A stretch of DNA of 64,000 nt from an uncultured Clostridium sp. (GCA_934438135.1 CAKSBP010000016.1:4346-68345); one strand, 5' to 3'; positions 44,581 through 55,021 are shown, numbered from the stretch's first letter. The notes: generated by a model from the sequence alone, not told the origin. Program-made: numbers and translations.

Positions 44581-45999
44581 ATGTATAATATCATGTCCCA
44601 AAAGGCGGAAGAGTTTATTAACCATGAAGAAATCTTAGAGACACTGGAGTATGGACAGAAAAACAGCAGGAACAAAGAATTAATCAACCAGATTATTGAA
44701 AAGGCGAAAGTATGTAAGGGACTAAGCCATAAAGAAGCAATGGTTCTCTTAGACTGTGAACTGGAAGAAGAGAATCAGAAAATTTATGAGCTGGCAGCAG
44801 AAATCAAACAGAAATTTTACGGAAACCGTATTGTTATGTTTGCACCGTTGTATCTTTCCAATTACTGCGTGAATGGCTGTGTATACTGTCCATATCACCA
44901 TAAGAATCATCATATCAGCCGTAAGAAACTCACTCAGGAGGAAATCCGCCAGGAAGTCATTGCACTTCAGGATATGGGACATAAACGTTTGGCGTTGGAG
45001 ACAGGAGAAGACCCGGTTAACAATCCAATTGAATATGTGCTGGAAAGCATCAAAACAATTTACAGCATCAAACATAAAAACGGAGCAATCCGACGTGTTA
45101 ATGTAAATATTGCGGCAACGACAGTAGAAAACTATAAAAAGCTGAAGGATGCTGGAATTGGTACGTATATTTTATTTCAGGAAACCTATCATAAAGAAAA
45201 TTATGAAAAACTTCATCCAACGGGACCAAAACATAATTATGCATATCATACCGAAGCAATGGATCGTGCAATGGATGCAGGAATTGATGATGTTGGAATG
45301 GGCGTTTTGTTTGGCCTGAATCTGTATCGTTATGATTTTGCAGGAATCCTAATGCATGCAGAACATTTAGAGGCAGTAAAGGGCGTTGGGCCACATACAA
45401 TTAGTGTGCCAAGAGTTCGTCGTGCCGACGACATTGACCCAGATGAATTTGATAACGGAATTGATGATGATACTTTTGCAAAAATTGTTGCAGTACTCCG
45501 TGTTGCCGTGCCATACACCGGATTAATCATTTCCACAAGAGAATCCATTTCTTCTAGAGAACGTGTATTAAAATATGGCGTATCTCAGATTAGTGGTGGG
45601 TCTAAAACAAGTGTAGGCGGTTATGTAGAAGAGGAACGGGAGGATGATAATTCAAAGCAGTTTGATATTTCCGATGACAGGTCACTAGATGAAGTAGTGA
45701 ACTGGTTGATTGAACTGGGATACATCCCAAGTTTCTGTACGGCATGTTATCGAGAAGGAAGAACCGGTGATCGTTTTATGAGTCTGGTGAAATCCGGTCA
45801 GATTGCAAACTGCTGTCTGCCAAATGCCCTAATGACACTGGATGAATATTTACAGGATTATGCATCCGAAGACACTCGCCAAAAGGCAAAAGTATTAATT
45901 GAAAAAGAATTGGGAAAAATACCAAATGAAAAGGTGCGTCAAGTCGCAAAAGAAAGAATTGAAAAAATAAAAGCGGGTGAAAGAGACTTTCGTTTTTAA
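44581..45999 (+). CDS. hydG: [FeFe]-hydrogenase H-cluster maturase HydG (tyrosine lyase)
   Basis: A radical SAM enzyme that splits tyrosine into p-cresol, CO and cyanide for the H-cluster. The N-terminal cluster motif CVNGCVYC (CX3CX2C) and the second cluster CTAC with a Cys 22 residues later (CX2CX22C) are both present. At 472 aa the length is standard with ATG 44581, which has AAAGGAG at good spacing; an ATG two codons earlier is too close to that site. The gene is the second of an operon behind the TM1266-like protein. HydE, HydF and the hydrogenase itself are elsewhere. Confidence 0.95.
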   Translation: MYNIMSQKAEEFINHEEILETLEYGQKNSRNKELINQIIEKAKVCKGLSHKEAMVLLDCELEEENQKIYELAAEIKQKFYGNRIVMFAPLYLSNYCVNGCVYCPYHHKNHHISRKKLTQEEIRQEVIALQDMGHKRLALETGEDPVNNPIEYVLESIKTIYSIKHKNGAIRRVNVNIAATTVENYKKLKDAGIGTYILFQETYHKENYEKLHPTGPKHNYAYHTEAMDRAMDAGIDDVGMGVLFGLNLYRYDFAGILMHAEHLEAVKGVGPHTISVPRVRRADDIDPDEFDNGIDDDTFAKIVAVLRVAVPYTGLIISTRESISSRERVLKYGVSQISGGSKTSVGGYVEEEREDDNSKQFDISDDRSLDEVVNWLIELGYIPSFCTACYREGRTGDRFMSLVKSGQIANCCLPNALMTLDEYLQDYASEDTRQKAKVLIEKELGKIPNEKVRQVAKERIEKIKAGERDFRF

Positions 46000-46042
46000 G
46001 CAAACCCGCTGTTCATGGGCACTTGCACAGGATACACGAGAA

Positions 46043-46087
46043 GTACAATATATAGTAAGGTGCATGATTGTATACACAAGATATAGT
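46043..46087 (+). promoter_or_regulatory. Two NrdR-like boxes upstream of nrdD
   Basis: CAATATATAGT (46046-46056) and CAAGATATAGT (46077-46087) match the core of the NrdR consensus. Their starts are 31 bp apart, three helical turns, as expected for NrdR box pairs. They lie upstream of the promoter at 46096-46124. Confidence 0.6.
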
Positions 46088-46095
46088 AAAAAGTC

Positions 46096-46124
46096 TAGAC
46101 AAGCTGATTGGAATATGCTATAAT
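46096..46124 (+). promoter_or_regulatory. nrdD promoter
   Basis: TAGACA (46096-46101), 17-nt spacer, consensus TATAAT (46119-46124). Predicted start near 46131 falls exactly inside the hairpin at 46126-46174. Confidence 0.65.
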
Positions 46125-46125
46125 C

Positions 46126-46174
46126 AAAAAGCTGTTTTGAGGTACTCGAAAGAGCCGCTCAAAACAGCTTTTTT
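46126..46174 (+). terminator. Terminator-like hairpin directly at the nrdD transcription start
   Basis: AAAAAGCTGTTTTGAG (46126-46141) pairs with CTCAAAACAGCTTTTT (46158-46173), then more T. Starting at 46131 the RNA would still form an 11-bp stem with a T6 tail, so it may act as an attenuator or, less likely, end the hydG transcript. Confidence 0.6.
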
Positions 46175-46220
46175 ACGTTTTTACGTTAGAGTACAGTTCA
46201 CATAGAAAGGCCTGGTTAGG

Positions 46221-48347
46221 ATGGAAGTTATAAAAAGAGATGGAAGAGTTGTTCCATATGACAGAAACAAAATTTTAGTTGCAGTCCGGAAAGCAAATCT
46301 TGAGGTGGAAGAATATGAGCGTGCAACGGATGAGATGATTGAGGGGATTATTGCAAGTATTGAAAACCTGAATCGTGATAAAATGCAGGTAGAAGATATT
46401 CAGGATCTGATTGAACAGAAGCTGATGGCAGAAGGAAAGTTTGTTCTAGCTAAGACCTATATTATATATCGTTACCGAAGAGAGCTGGTAAGAAAAGCAA
46501 ATACGACAGATGAATCTATTTTAAATTTAATTCAAAATCGTAACAAAGAAGTTATGGAAGAAAATTCGAATAAAAATGCAGTAATCGCATCCACACAGCG
46601 TGACCTGATTGCAGGGGAAGTTTCCAAGGATTTAACAAAGCGTATTCTGCTTCCAGAAAAAATATCGAAAGCGCATGAAGAAGGAATTATCCATTTCCAT
46701 GATGCAGATTATTTTTTACAGTCTATTTTCAACTGTTGTCTGATTAATATCAAAGATATGTTAGATAACGGAACTGTTATGAATGCCAAGCTCATTGAAA
46801 GTCCAAAGAGCTTTCAGGTAGCATGTACGGTCATGACACAGATTATTTCTGCAGTGGCAAGCAGCCAGTACGGTGGGCAGTCTGTTGATATCCGTCATTT
46901 AGGAAAATACTTGAGAAAGAGCCGTGAAAAATACCGTAAGCATTATACAGAAAAATACGGTGACAAATTTTCAGCGGAAATGATGGAACAGCTTGTTAAC
47001 GATCGTCTGATGGACGAGTTAAAATCTGGTGTCCAGACAATTCAGTATCAGATTAATACATTAATGACTACAAATGGACAATCACCATTTGTGACGTTAT
47101 TCCTGAATTTAGATCCGAACGATGAATATATTGAGGAAAATGCACTGATTATTGAAGAGATTTTAAGACAGCGTCTGGAAGGAATTAAAAATGAAAAAGG
47201 CGTTTATGTAACCCCTGCATTTCCAAAATTAATTTATGTGCTGGATGAGCATAACTGCTTAAAAGGTGGAAAATATGATTACATCACAAAGCTTGCTGTA
47301 AAATGTTCCTCTAAACGTTTATATCCGGATTATATTTCAGCAAAAAAAATGCGTGAAAATTATGAAGGAAATGTTTTCAGCTGTATGGGATGCCGAAGTT
47401 TTTTATCCCCTTGGAAAGATGAAAACGGCGAATATAAATTTGAAGGAAGATTCAATCAGGGTGTTGTCAGCCTGAATCTTCCACAGATTGGGATTATTGC
47501 AGATGGTGATGAGGAAAAATTCTGGCAGCTGTTAGAAGAAAGATTATCCATTTGCTTTGAAGCGTTGATGTACCGCCACACTTCTTTAGAAGGGACCTTA
47601 TCTGACGTTAGTCCAATCCACTGGCAGTACGGTGCTATTGCAAGACTGAAGAAAGGCGAAAAGATTGACAAGCTGTTACACGATGGTTATTCAACACTTT
47701 CTCTTGGTTATATCGGTCTGTATGAAACAACAAAATTAATGACAGGCGAAAGCCATACACAGCCACACGGTACTGAATTTGCCCTTAAACTTATGAACCG
47801 CTTAAGAAAAGCAACGGATACCTGGAAAGAAGAAACAGGACTTGGATTCGGTTTATATGGAACACCTGCAGAATCTTTATGCTACCGTTTTGCAGAAATA
47901 GACAAGAAGAAATTTGGTGTTATCAAAGACGTCACTGACAAAGGATATTACACAAACTCCTATCATGTAGACGTTAGAGAAAAAATTGATGCATTCAGCA
48001 AGTTTGCATTTGAAAGTCAGTTCCAGGTAATTTCATCTGGCGGTGCGATTTCTTATGTAGAAATTCCAAATATGAGAAACAACCTGGAAGCATTAGAAGA
48101 CATCGTGAAATTTATTTATGATAACATTCAGTACGCGGAATTCAATACAAAATCTGATTACTGCCATGTCTGTGGATTCGATGGTGAAATCACAATCAAC
48201 GACGATATGGAGTGGGAATGCCCACAGTGTCATAACAAAGACCATAGTAAGATGAACGTTACTAGACGTACCTGCGGATATCTTGGTGAGAATTTCTGGA
48301 ATGCTGGAAAGACGAAGGAGATTAAGTCGAGGGTGCTGCATGTGTAG
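46221..48347 (+). CDS. nrdD: Anaerobic (class III) ribonucleoside-triphosphate reductase
   Basis: Makes deoxynucleotides without oxygen using a glycyl radical. Residues 1-90 are an ATP-cone (MEVIKRDGRVVPYDRNKILV). The C-terminus carries the zinc-binding set CHVCGFDG and CPQCH, then RRTCGYLGENFWNAG, in which the Gly after Cys is the radical site. At 708 aa it is full length. The leader holds NrdR-like boxes, a promoter and a start-site hairpin. Its activase NrdG is usually adjacent but here lies 6.8 kb downstream, beyond an accessory segment. Confidence 0.96.
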   Translation: MEVIKRDGRVVPYDRNKILVAVRKANLEVEEYERATDEMIEGIIASIENLNRDKMQVEDIQDLIEQKLMAEGKFVLAKTYIIYRYRRELVRKANTTDESILNLIQNRNKEVMEENSNKNAVIASTQRDLIAGEVSKDLTKRILLPEKISKAHEEGIIHFHDADYFLQSIFNCCLINIKDMLDNGTVMNAKLIESPKSFQVACTVMTQIISAVASSQYGGQSVDIRHLGKYLRKSREKYRKHYTEKYGDKFSAEMMEQLVNDRLMDELKSGVQTIQYQINTLMTTNGQSPFVTLFLNLDPNDEYIEENALIIEEILRQRLEGIKNEKGVYVTPAFPKLIYVLDEHNCLKGGKYDYITKLAVKCSSKRLYPDYISAKKMRENYEGNVFSCMGCRSFLSPWKDENGEYKFEGRFNQGVVSLNLPQIGIIADGDEEKFWQLLEERLSICFEALMYRHTSLEGTLSDVSPIHWQYGAIARLKKGEKIDKLLHDGYSTLSLGYIGLYETTKLMTGESHTQPHGTEFALKLMNRLRKATDTWKEETGLGFGLYGTPAESLCYRFAEIDKKKFGVIKDVTDKGYYTNSYHVDVREKIDAFSKFAFESQFQVISSGGAISYVEIPNMRNNLEALEDIVKFIYDNIQYAEFNTKSDYCHVCGFDGEITINDDMEWECPQCHNKDHSKMNVTRRTCGYLGENFWNAGKTKEIKSRVLHV

Positions 48348-48427
48348 GGAAATGTTGTTATAACATTTTGAGTTAGTATATGTATGGACTTATAGTAGGA
48401 AATAAATAATTTATAAGAAGCATTAAT

Positions 48428-48467
48428 GGTAAAGGTTTTGTTCATGTTTTGAACAGAGCCTTTATCC
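48428..48467 (+). terminator. Imperfect hairpin after nrdD
   Basis: A GGTAAAGG-to-CCTTTATCC stem with internal mismatches and the inner pair GTTC/GAAC. It is the likely end of the nrdD transcript. Confidence 0.45.
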
Positions 48468-48507
48468 TTATGAAAAAGAGACTCTAATGCAAAGAATCAG
48501 ATGAAGA

Positions 48508-48882
48508 ATGAAAATGGGAGGTGGAAAACATTTCTGTGCTAAAATTAATGGAACCGAAGAAAACTATTTAAGATACGAAACACCTCTATATACATATTGT
48601 TTTTCTTATATGACATTAATAGTTATAGCTAAGACTTTGGAGAAAATGCAGATTGGTTACGAACTGATAATAGCTTTTATCATATATCCTTTTGTTTATT
48701 TTTTAGGTATGCGTAGAAGATATAGAACAAGAGAAGATTTTGATAAATATGGTAAAATTTATTGTGGATTTGTAAATATATACATAAAAATGATACGTAA
48801 TATAAAAGATAGCTGTTTGGACTTTTCTTTCTCTAAAGTTATTGTGATGGATATAAGGAAAAATTTGAAAGAAAATAAATAA
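48508..48882 (+). CDS. Doubtful hypothetical membrane protein
   Basis: A 124-residue frame with a possible two membrane segments (CFSYMTLIVIAKTLEKMQIG and LIIAFIIYPFVYFLGM) and a basic, lysine-rich C-terminus. A GGGAGG sits after the ATG rather than before it, so the start is unsupported. It may be a decayed gene in the accessory stretch next to the IS256 remnant. Reported at low confidence. Confidence 0.3.
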   Translation: MKMGGGKHFCAKINGTEENYLRYETPLYTYCFSYMTLIVIAKTLEKMQIGYELIIAFIIYPFVYFLGMRRRYRTREDFDKYGKIYCGFVNIYIKMIRNIKDSCLDFSFSKVIVMDIRKNLKENK

Positions 48883-49094
48883 TTTAAGAAGATAAATATT
48901 TAATTTTTCTTAGTCTATAGCATAATTCGGACTGCCAAAAGCCATCATCCAGCCAGAAAATTTATTATATTTATTTATTTTTTTGGTGACAAATGGATGT
49001 TTTTGGGTCTGTAAAAAGTTTGTGTCTATGGTAATAAATGGTTCCAACTTGCTAAGAATCAGATATAACAACTTATCAGGAAGGAGCCTTTTAT

Positions 49095-49937
49095 TATGGC
49101 AATAGCAATGGTGAATACGAACCAGAGATTGTGCCTAAATACTGCCGCAATATCTCTGGCATTGAAGAAAAAGTAATCTCACTCTATGCAAGAGGAATGA
49201 CAACGAGGGATATCGGAGCAGAACTTCAGGAACTGTATGGTATTGATGTTTCGGCAGAGAAGGTTTCCAAAATAACAGACCGTATCCTGCCTGAAATTAA
49301 GGAATGGAAATCCAGACCTCTCGATCCGATTTATCCATTTGTATTTATGGATGCTATCCACTATAAAATCCGGGAAGACGGAAGAATACGGAACCGTGCA
49401 GCTTATGTAGTGCTCGGAGTTACGCTGGAAGGAAACAAAGATATCCGGAGCATTACAATTGGTGCGAATGAGTCTTCAAAGTTTTGGCTTGGAATGCTCA
49501 ATGACCTGAAAAACCGTGGTGTAGAGGATGTTCTGTTCTTCTCAATGCCCAGGTACAGCGATGCATCATCCATATGTTACGTAATAGCTTCAAATATGTA
49601 TCCTATAAGGATTTGAAACCGTTTGCAGCTGATTTCAAGGCAGTTTACAATCAGTAACTGGGAATCAAACTGGGACGTTGTAAATCCGTTCTTGCAGTTC
49701 AGTAGTGATATTAGGCGTATTATGTACACGACAAATATTATAGAAGGATTGAACAGGCAGTTTCGGAAGGTGACCAAAACCAAGAGTGTATTTCCAAACG
49801 ATACATCACTGGAGAAGATGCTGTACTTAGCATCGGTAAATGTCATGAAGAAATGGAAAATGCGCTACAGGAACTGGGATCTGGTTTTAAGCCAGCTCAG
49901 CCTGCTTTATGCAGACAGGCTAAAAGCATACCTGTAA
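49095..49937 (+). pseudogene. IS256-family transposase remnant
   Basis: Reading frame from 49095 begins inside a transposase (GNSNGEYEPEIVPKYCRN), lacking about 100 N-terminal residues and the start. The first catalytic Asp is in FMDAIHYKIREDGR. After RGVEDVLFF an internal deletion removes the second Asp region; the next piece (CIIHMLRNSFKYVSYKDLKP) is in another frame and ends in a stop at 49654. The C-terminal piece WESNWDVVNPFLQF onward is intact, with the catalytic Glu in TNIIEGLNRQFRK, to the stop at 49937. It cannot encode a working enzyme. Inverted repeats were not identified. Confidence 0.85.
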
Positions 49938-50414
49938 CGCAAAATATACCGTCGGTAATAAAAGTATTGCCGAATGTATATCAAATATACCCGAGGTCGG
50001 GTTTGGGCAGCACCCAAGGAAAAAAGAAAAGGACGCTGCCTGTATTTGTAATGCAAAAAATGGAAGTTGAATGGTATAGAACATAATAAAAAGGGAATAC
50101 TTAAGCTAATAACATAATTCGACAAATAGAAAATACATATCTGAGTCCTATCAAGAAGGTTCTCTTCAATTACTGGACACAAAAATATTTATACCCTCGT
50201 TATTTCTCTTTCAGATAAGGTGTTAAGTTTACCTCAAAGAAAAAGTAACACGCAATTCAATGCTTTGGTATAAATGCTTCTGTGTCTGATAAGTCAGGAG
50301 ATTTTTATACAGGTGCATTTATTTATAAGAGTGAAGCATACTTTGTAATAGTAATATGTTTATATCAGGACGAGCATCTTTTAGAGAGAACTCGTCCTTT
50401 TCAGTTGCTTCTTA
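49938..50414. other. Intergenic region between the IS256 remnant and the lysozyme gene
   Basis: No supported gene. AGGACGAG (50367-50374) pairs with CTCGTCCT (50391-50398) followed by T4 on the plus strand, a terminator for something decayed, and CGGTAAT pairs with ATTGCCG near 49953-49971. The rest is AT-rich accessory DNA. Confidence 0.4.
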
Positions 50415-51449
50415 CTATCCAACATAAACCTGAATTGCATCGATTATTTCACCAAATACACCTGCATACCCGTTATTAGAGTCTGAAGAACTATATCCAG
50501 TAACGTATGGAAGCCATTTTCCGCTTGATTTTAAATGAACACGGTAATGAATTTTCTTTCCAGTATCGGTTTTCATCATTAAGCCGTCAATTGGCTTGTC
50601 TAGTATGCCGGCATAATCGGAACGATTTTTAACTGCTGGCAGCCAGTTTCCACCTTTGACATGGACACAATATGTAATATTTCCTTTGGATAAACTTGCA
50701 TAAACTCCCGTTACACTATGGCCAAATACACCAGCATAATCATCAGTATTTTTTACATTTGGTAACCATTTGTTTGCAGAATCATCATAAGTCTGATAAG
50801 TAACATCAATAGAAGAACCTGGCGTTGATGTATCACCGATTGAAAAATATCCTGTATTCATATCACAATTTGTTGAAATTCCTGGAACTGATCCGGTAGA
50901 AGAATACTGCCAAATATAAGCGTTAGAACCGTAGCTTCCAATGGTAGAAGCATATTTAGCAAACCAAAGTTTTGCACCAGTTTTTGAGATGATGGTATCG
51001 ATGTTAAGATTGTTGATTACATAATCTTGATTTGCGTAAACAACAGGAATAAATCCAGCAGCTTTTACTTTATTGCAGAAAGTAACTGCCCAGTCAGTCA
51101 AGGTTGCCTTTGATACCGTTACTCCGTTTTCTTTTGCGTATCGTACAGAATCATATTCAAAGTCAAATGCAAGCATACATTTGCTTGTGTATTTTTTTGC
51201 CTGTGCAATTAAGGATTCTGCTTCTTTTTCTACATCAGACTTTGAGCAGGCATAAGAGAACCAATAGAAGTGAATTTCTACACCAGCACTTTTTGCATTT
51301 TTCGCATTATAGTCTGCTTTGGTGTCGATTGTGTTTTGACCATAACCAGCACGGATAAATGCAAACTGCACTCCGTTTTCTTTTACTTCTGACCAATTAA
51401 TATCTCCATTATGACAGGATACGTCAATTCCTTTGCAACTCATTTTCAT
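50415..51449 (-). CDS. GH25 lysozyme with three C-terminal repeat modules
   Basis: A muramidase of glycoside hydrolase family 25. Residues 1-200 form the catalytic barrel: GIDVSCHNGDINW has the first acidic residue, LAFDFEY the second acidic pair, and YIWQYSSTGSVPG closes the domain. After a short linker, three related modules of about 45 residues follow (KWLPNVKNTDDYAGVFG, NWLPAVKNRSDYAGILD, KWLPYVTGYSS...YAGVFG), likely wall-binding. No signal peptide is present, as in phage endolysins and many gut Firmicutes homologues. ATG 51449 is chosen over 51452 (too close to AAAGGA) and 51443. It sits in the accessory stretch beside a transposase remnant. Confidence 0.9.
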   Translation of the reverse strand: MKMSCKGIDVSCHNGDINWSEVKENGVQFAFIRAGYGQNTIDTKADYNAKNAKSAGVEIHFYWFSYACSKSDVEKEAESLIAQAKKYTSKCMLAFDFEYDSVRYAKENGVTVSKATLTDWAVTFCNKVKAAGFIPVVYANQDYVINNLNIDTIISKTGAKLWFAKYASTIGSYGSNAYIWQYSSTGSVPGISTNCDMNTGYFSIGDTSTPGSSIDVTYQTYDDSANKWLPNVKNTDDYAGVFGHSVTGVYASLSKGNITYCVHVKGGNWLPAVKNRSDYAGILDKPIDGLMMKTDTGKKIHYRVHLKSSGKWLPYVTGYSSSDSNNGYAGVFGEIIDAIQVYVG

Positions 51450-51545
51450 CATTTCCTTTCTTTTAAATAATGCTTTGCTTCACTTAGTTACATAATATAA
51501 AAAAGAAAGAACTTCATTTGTTGTAAACTTATGTTAATAACAAAA

Positions 51546-51587
51546 GACAAGCAAAAAATCTCTTAATAATGAAGATTTCTGCTTGTC
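51546..51587 (-). terminator. Terminator of the LicD gene
   Basis: GACAAGC (51546-51552) pairs with GCTTGTC (51581-51587), with an inner AAATCT/AGATTT stem; read on the minus strand a T-run follows. Confidence 0.7.
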
Positions 51588-51621
51588 GTCTGGATTCAAG
51601 TCTTAATAGAATCGAGTTCTC

Positions 51622-52851
51622 TTATTCTTTATAATATGCCCTATAATTATGCGGTGCATATCTATCCTTTTCACTTGGAAGCTTCATATAATCCCCAAAT
51701 AAATATTGCAAATATGCATCATATCCAGAAGGAGCCGGAAGTTCCATGTCCTCAAACTTAAGATAAATGGTTTTATCATAAATAGATCGTGGCATAATAT
51801 CACGTTCCCAGTATTTTGAGAGAATATAACCAGCCTGATGGCTTTCATAAAAATCATAGCGTTCGGTCATTTCTATAATTTTTGATTTGAGTTTGTCACG
51901 GAAGGAATGATCGGTATTTTCGTCTTCAAAAAGGGTTAGGAAACTGTCATTATACATTCCGTAGATATGGCGGAGGCGGTTGAAAAACGCTTTTGTTTCA
52001 TCGGCTCTTGCAGGAAGTCCCATCAGAGGAAAGACATCGATGTCAACCCCGGCGGTTGTTAGAAATGGATAAGTCCAGCGTTTTACAATGGTATTTCTGT
52101 CAATGACACGGAGATAGAAATTGTTACAGTACTCATTTTGATAGATACTATAGGCATCATACCGATCTTCCTCTGTAATGATGTCGATAAGTTTTTTATA
52201 ATCTGGCATCGGAAGAAGCAGGTCAATGTCATCGTCCCATGGAATGTAACCTTGATGGCGGACTGCACCTAATAACGTACCGCCACCCATAAAGATGTTC
52301 AGATTGTGTTTTTTACAGGTATCAACTACATAGGCAACCAGTTCAAGCTGCTTTTTGCGGATTGCCTTGGTATCCATTTCACGTAATCCCTGAATATCTG
52401 TTTCCTCTGCAATGATTTCGTCAATACCCTGAAAATCCACTGTTTTCATAACATGGATATTTTCCTGGTATCCAAGTTTGTTTAATTGCAGCAGCATCGT
52501 TGGATAATATTTGGATGAGATCAGAATCAGATAGTCGTCACGAAATGGAACCAATACATCTTCTGGTTTATATGCTTTGACGATGGAATCCTGTATGAAT
52601 TTGGAGTGATTTACAGGAATGTGTTTGGGCAGGATAGTATGAAACAGTTCCTGTAAATCTAATAATTTCTGTTCGTTATTGTCGATATATGCATGGATCT
52701 TATATCCTTTTTTTTCAAGGTAATCCTTAGTTGCATAAGAAGAAATATTTAAACCGAAGAGAACAATTTTTTTACCTTCTAAAAGATTGCTTTCAATTAA
52801 CTTATCTAGATTGTCTAATAAAAGATTTGATTTATTTTGTTTTGTTAACAT
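51622..52851 (-). CDS. LicD-family phosphotransferase, probable cell-surface glycan modification
   Basis: A 409-residue protein. Residues about 20-130 resemble a Rossmann-like sugar-nucleotide or anchor domain (KKIVLFGLNISSYATKDYL). Residues about 180-409 form the LicD nucleotidyltransferase-fold domain, with FMGGGTLLGAVRHQGYIPWDD holding the conserved GG and the DDDID acidic site, and GVDIDVFPLMG downstream. LicD enzymes transfer phosphocholine or similar groups to teichoic acids or glycans. No other glycan genes are adjacent. It is a single-gene unit in an accessory region. Confidence 0.88.
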   Translation of the reverse strand: MLTKQNKSNLLLDNLDKLIESNLLEGKKIVLFGLNISSYATKDYLEKKGYKIHAYIDNNEQKLLDLQELFHTILPKHIPVNHSKFIQDSIVKAYKPEDVLVPFRDDYLILISSKYYPTMLLQLNKLGYQENIHVMKTVDFQGIDEIIAEETDIQGLREMDTKAIRKKQLELVAYVVDTCKKHNLNIFMGGGTLLGAVRHQGYIPWDDDIDLLLPMPDYKKLIDIITEEDRYDAYSIYQNEYCNNFYLRVIDRNTIVKRWTYPFLTTAGVDIDVFPLMGLPARADETKAFFNRLRHIYGMYNDSFLTLFEDENTDHSFRDKLKSKIIEMTERYDFYESHQAGYILSKYWERDIMPRSIYDKTIYLKFEDMELPAPSGYDAYLQYLFGDYMKLPSEKDRYAPHNYRAYYKE

Positions 52852-53343
52852 GATTAGCCTCCTTGTTTGTCAAAAATAGTATGCACAATTTGAAAAGAAA
52901 GAAATACAATTATAATATAATTACAAACCAGGATTAACTTGTAATATTTTCCGTGAATTTAGCTTGTATAGTTAAAAAATAGACAAATAGAAATGTACTG
53001 AAAAAATAGATAAAATTTCAAATTTTAGAATGTTTTATGGTTAAATATGAACTAAATCCAGAATGATGAAAATATCTTTAACCTCTTATTTTTACTGGAA
53101 CTGGAAGCAACTGTACTTATAATTTATAGAATGAATAATATCAGAAGCACCAAGACTGAAAACTCTATTTTATAAAATAAGAAAGTCAGCTTAAATGATA
53201 AGTTCATTAAAAAAGGCATTGATTTTTACACGAGATCGTGACATAATAATCAATGATTGTTCTAATACCCTTTTATGGTAAGTTAGTCGATTTGAGAGGT
53301 TTACTCACAAAAACACAATAAGAAAAGCGAGGTTAGATGTAAT
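52852..53343. other. Long AT-rich upstream region of pckA
   Basis: No gene seen. A perfect palindrome TATTTTATAAAATA occurs at 53166-53179. A promoter-like pair TTGATT (53219-53224) and CATAAT (53242-53247), 17 nt apart, lies about 100 nt before pckA; the remaining 100-nt leader has no recognised structure. Confidence 0.45.
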
Positions 53344-54951
53344 ATGTCAAAAGTGGATTTAAGTAAATATGGTATTACAGGAGCTACAGAGGTTGTTTAC
53401 AATCCTTCTTATGAAGAATTATTCAAAGAAGAAATGAAACCTGGTTTGGAAGGATTTGAAAAAGGACAGGAAAGTGAACTTGGAGCTGTCAATGTTATGA
53501 CAGGTGTTTATACTGGACGTTCTCCTAAAGATAAATTTATTATCGAAGACGAGAACTCAAAAGACACGGTATGGTGGACTTCAGACGAATATAAAAATGA
53601 TAATCATCCAGCATCAAAGGAAGCTTGGGAAGCAGTTAAAAAAATCGCTTTAGAGGAACTTTCAAACAAAAAACTTTTTGTTGTAGATGCATTCTGTGGT
53701 GCAAATGCAGATACAAGAATGGCAGTTCGCTTCATCGTTGAAGTTGCTTGGCAGGCTCATTTTGTTGAGAACATGTTTATCAAACCAACTGCTGAAGAAC
53801 TTGCAGATTTCGAACCAGATTTCGTTGTTTATAATGCATCTAAAGCAAAAGTTGAAAATTATAAAGAATTAGGACTTAACTCCGAAACAGCTGTAATGTT
53901 CAATATTACAAGCCGTGAACAGGTTATTGTAAATACATGGTACGGCGGAGAAATGAAGAAAGGTATGTTCTCCATGATGAACTACTACCTTCCATTAAAG
54001 GGTATTGCTTCAATGCACTGTTCTGCTAACACAGACATGAACGGTGAAAATACAGCAATTTTCTTCGGTCTTTCCGGAACAGGTAAAACGACTTTATCAA
54101 CAGATCCAAAACGTCTTCTTATTGGTGATGATGAACATGGCTGGGATGATAATGGTGTATTCAATTTTGAAGGTGGATGCTACGCTAAGGTTATCAATCT
54201 TGATAAAGATTCTGAACCAGATATCTACAATGCAATCAGACGTAATGCTCTTTTAGAGAATGTTACTATGGATGCAGAAGGTAAGATTGATTTTGCTGAT
54301 AAGAGTGTTACAGAAAATACCCGTGTATCTTACCCAATCGATCATATCGAAAACATTGTTCGTCCAATTTCATCTGCTCCAGCTGCTAAGAATGTAATTT
54401 TCCTTTCAGCAGATGCATTTGGTGTACTCCCTCCAGTATCTATTCTTACTCCAGAACAGACAAAATACTACTTCCTGTCTGGTTTCACAGCTAAACTTGC
54501 TGGTACAGAACGTGGAATTACAGAACCAACACCTACATTTTCCGCTTGCTTTGGACAGGCATTCCTTGAGTTACATCCTACAAAGTATGCAGATGAATTA
54601 GTTAAGAAAATGGAAAAGAGCGGTGCAAAAGCATACTTAGTTAATACAGGATGGAATGGTACAGGCAAACGTATCTCTATTAAAGATACTCGTGGTATCA
54701 TTGATGCAATACTTGATGGTTCTATTACAAAGGCTCCTACAAAGAAGATTCCATTTTTCAACTTTGAAGTACCAACAGAACTTCCAGGCGTAGATTCTAA
54801 AATCCTTGATCCTCGTGATACATACGCTGAAGCTTCTGAATGGGAAACAAAAGCTAAAGATCTTGCAGAACGTTTCATAAAGAACTTTGCAAAATATGAA
54901 GGCAATGAGGCTGGTAAAGCATTAGTTGCTGCTGGTCCAAAAGCAGAATAA
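53344..54951 (+). CDS. pckA: Phosphoenolpyruvate carboxykinase (ATP)
   Basis: Interconverts oxaloacetate and phosphoenolpyruvate; in gut anaerobes it usually runs toward oxaloacetate, saving ATP. The P-loop is [11 protein letters not shown], with the metal-binding motif GDDEHGWDD after it and FEGGCYAK, and the substrate loop [11 protein letters not shown] near the start. At 535 aa it is standard. Codon use is like that of a highly expressed gene, with a long leader and a strong terminator. Confidence 0.96.
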   Translation: MSKVDLSKYGITGATEVVYNPSYEELFKEEMKPGLEGFEKGQESELGAVNVMTGVYTGRSPKDKFIIEDENSKDTVWWTSDEYKNDNHPASKEAWEAVKKIALEELSNKKLFVVDAFCGANADTRMAVRFIVEVAWQAHFVENMFIKPTAEELADFEPDFVVYNASKAKVENYKELGLNSETAVMFNITSREQVIVNTWYGGEMKKGMFSMMNYYLPLKGIASMHCSANTDMNGENTAIFFGLSGTGKTTLSTDPKRLLIGDDEHGWDDNGVFNFEGGCYAKVINLDKDSEPDIYNAIRRNALLENVTMDAEGKIDFADKSVTENTRVSYPIDHIENIVRPISSAPAAKNVIFLSADAFGVLPPVSILTPEQTKYYFLSGFTAKLAGTERGITEPTPTFSACFGQAFLELHPTKYADELVKKMEKSGAKAYLVNTGWNGTGKRISIKDTRGIIDAILDGSITKAPTKKIPFFNFEVPTELPGVDSKILDPRDTYAEASEWETKAKDLAERFIKNFAKYEGNEAGKALVAAGPKAE

Positions 54952-54981
54952 TATAAAAAAATCAAGCATTAATTAATGTTT

Positions 54982-55021
54982 AAATGGCATCGTCTATACA
55001 GGGCGGTGCCATTTGTTTTTC
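54982..55021 (+). terminator. Terminator of pckA
   Basis: AAATGGCATCG (54982-54992) pairs with CGGTGCCATTT (55004-55014), one wobble, then T5. Confidence 0.85.

Noticed and set aside
48917..50123. Short similar sequences (CATAATTCG) flanking the IS256 remnant as possible target-site traces
   Set aside because: The match is only about nine bases and not at the ends of an identifiable element, so chance is likely.
54468..54965. Minus-strand frame of 165 codons opposite pckA
   Set aside because: It overlaps conserved pckA coding sequence and has no start signals of its own.
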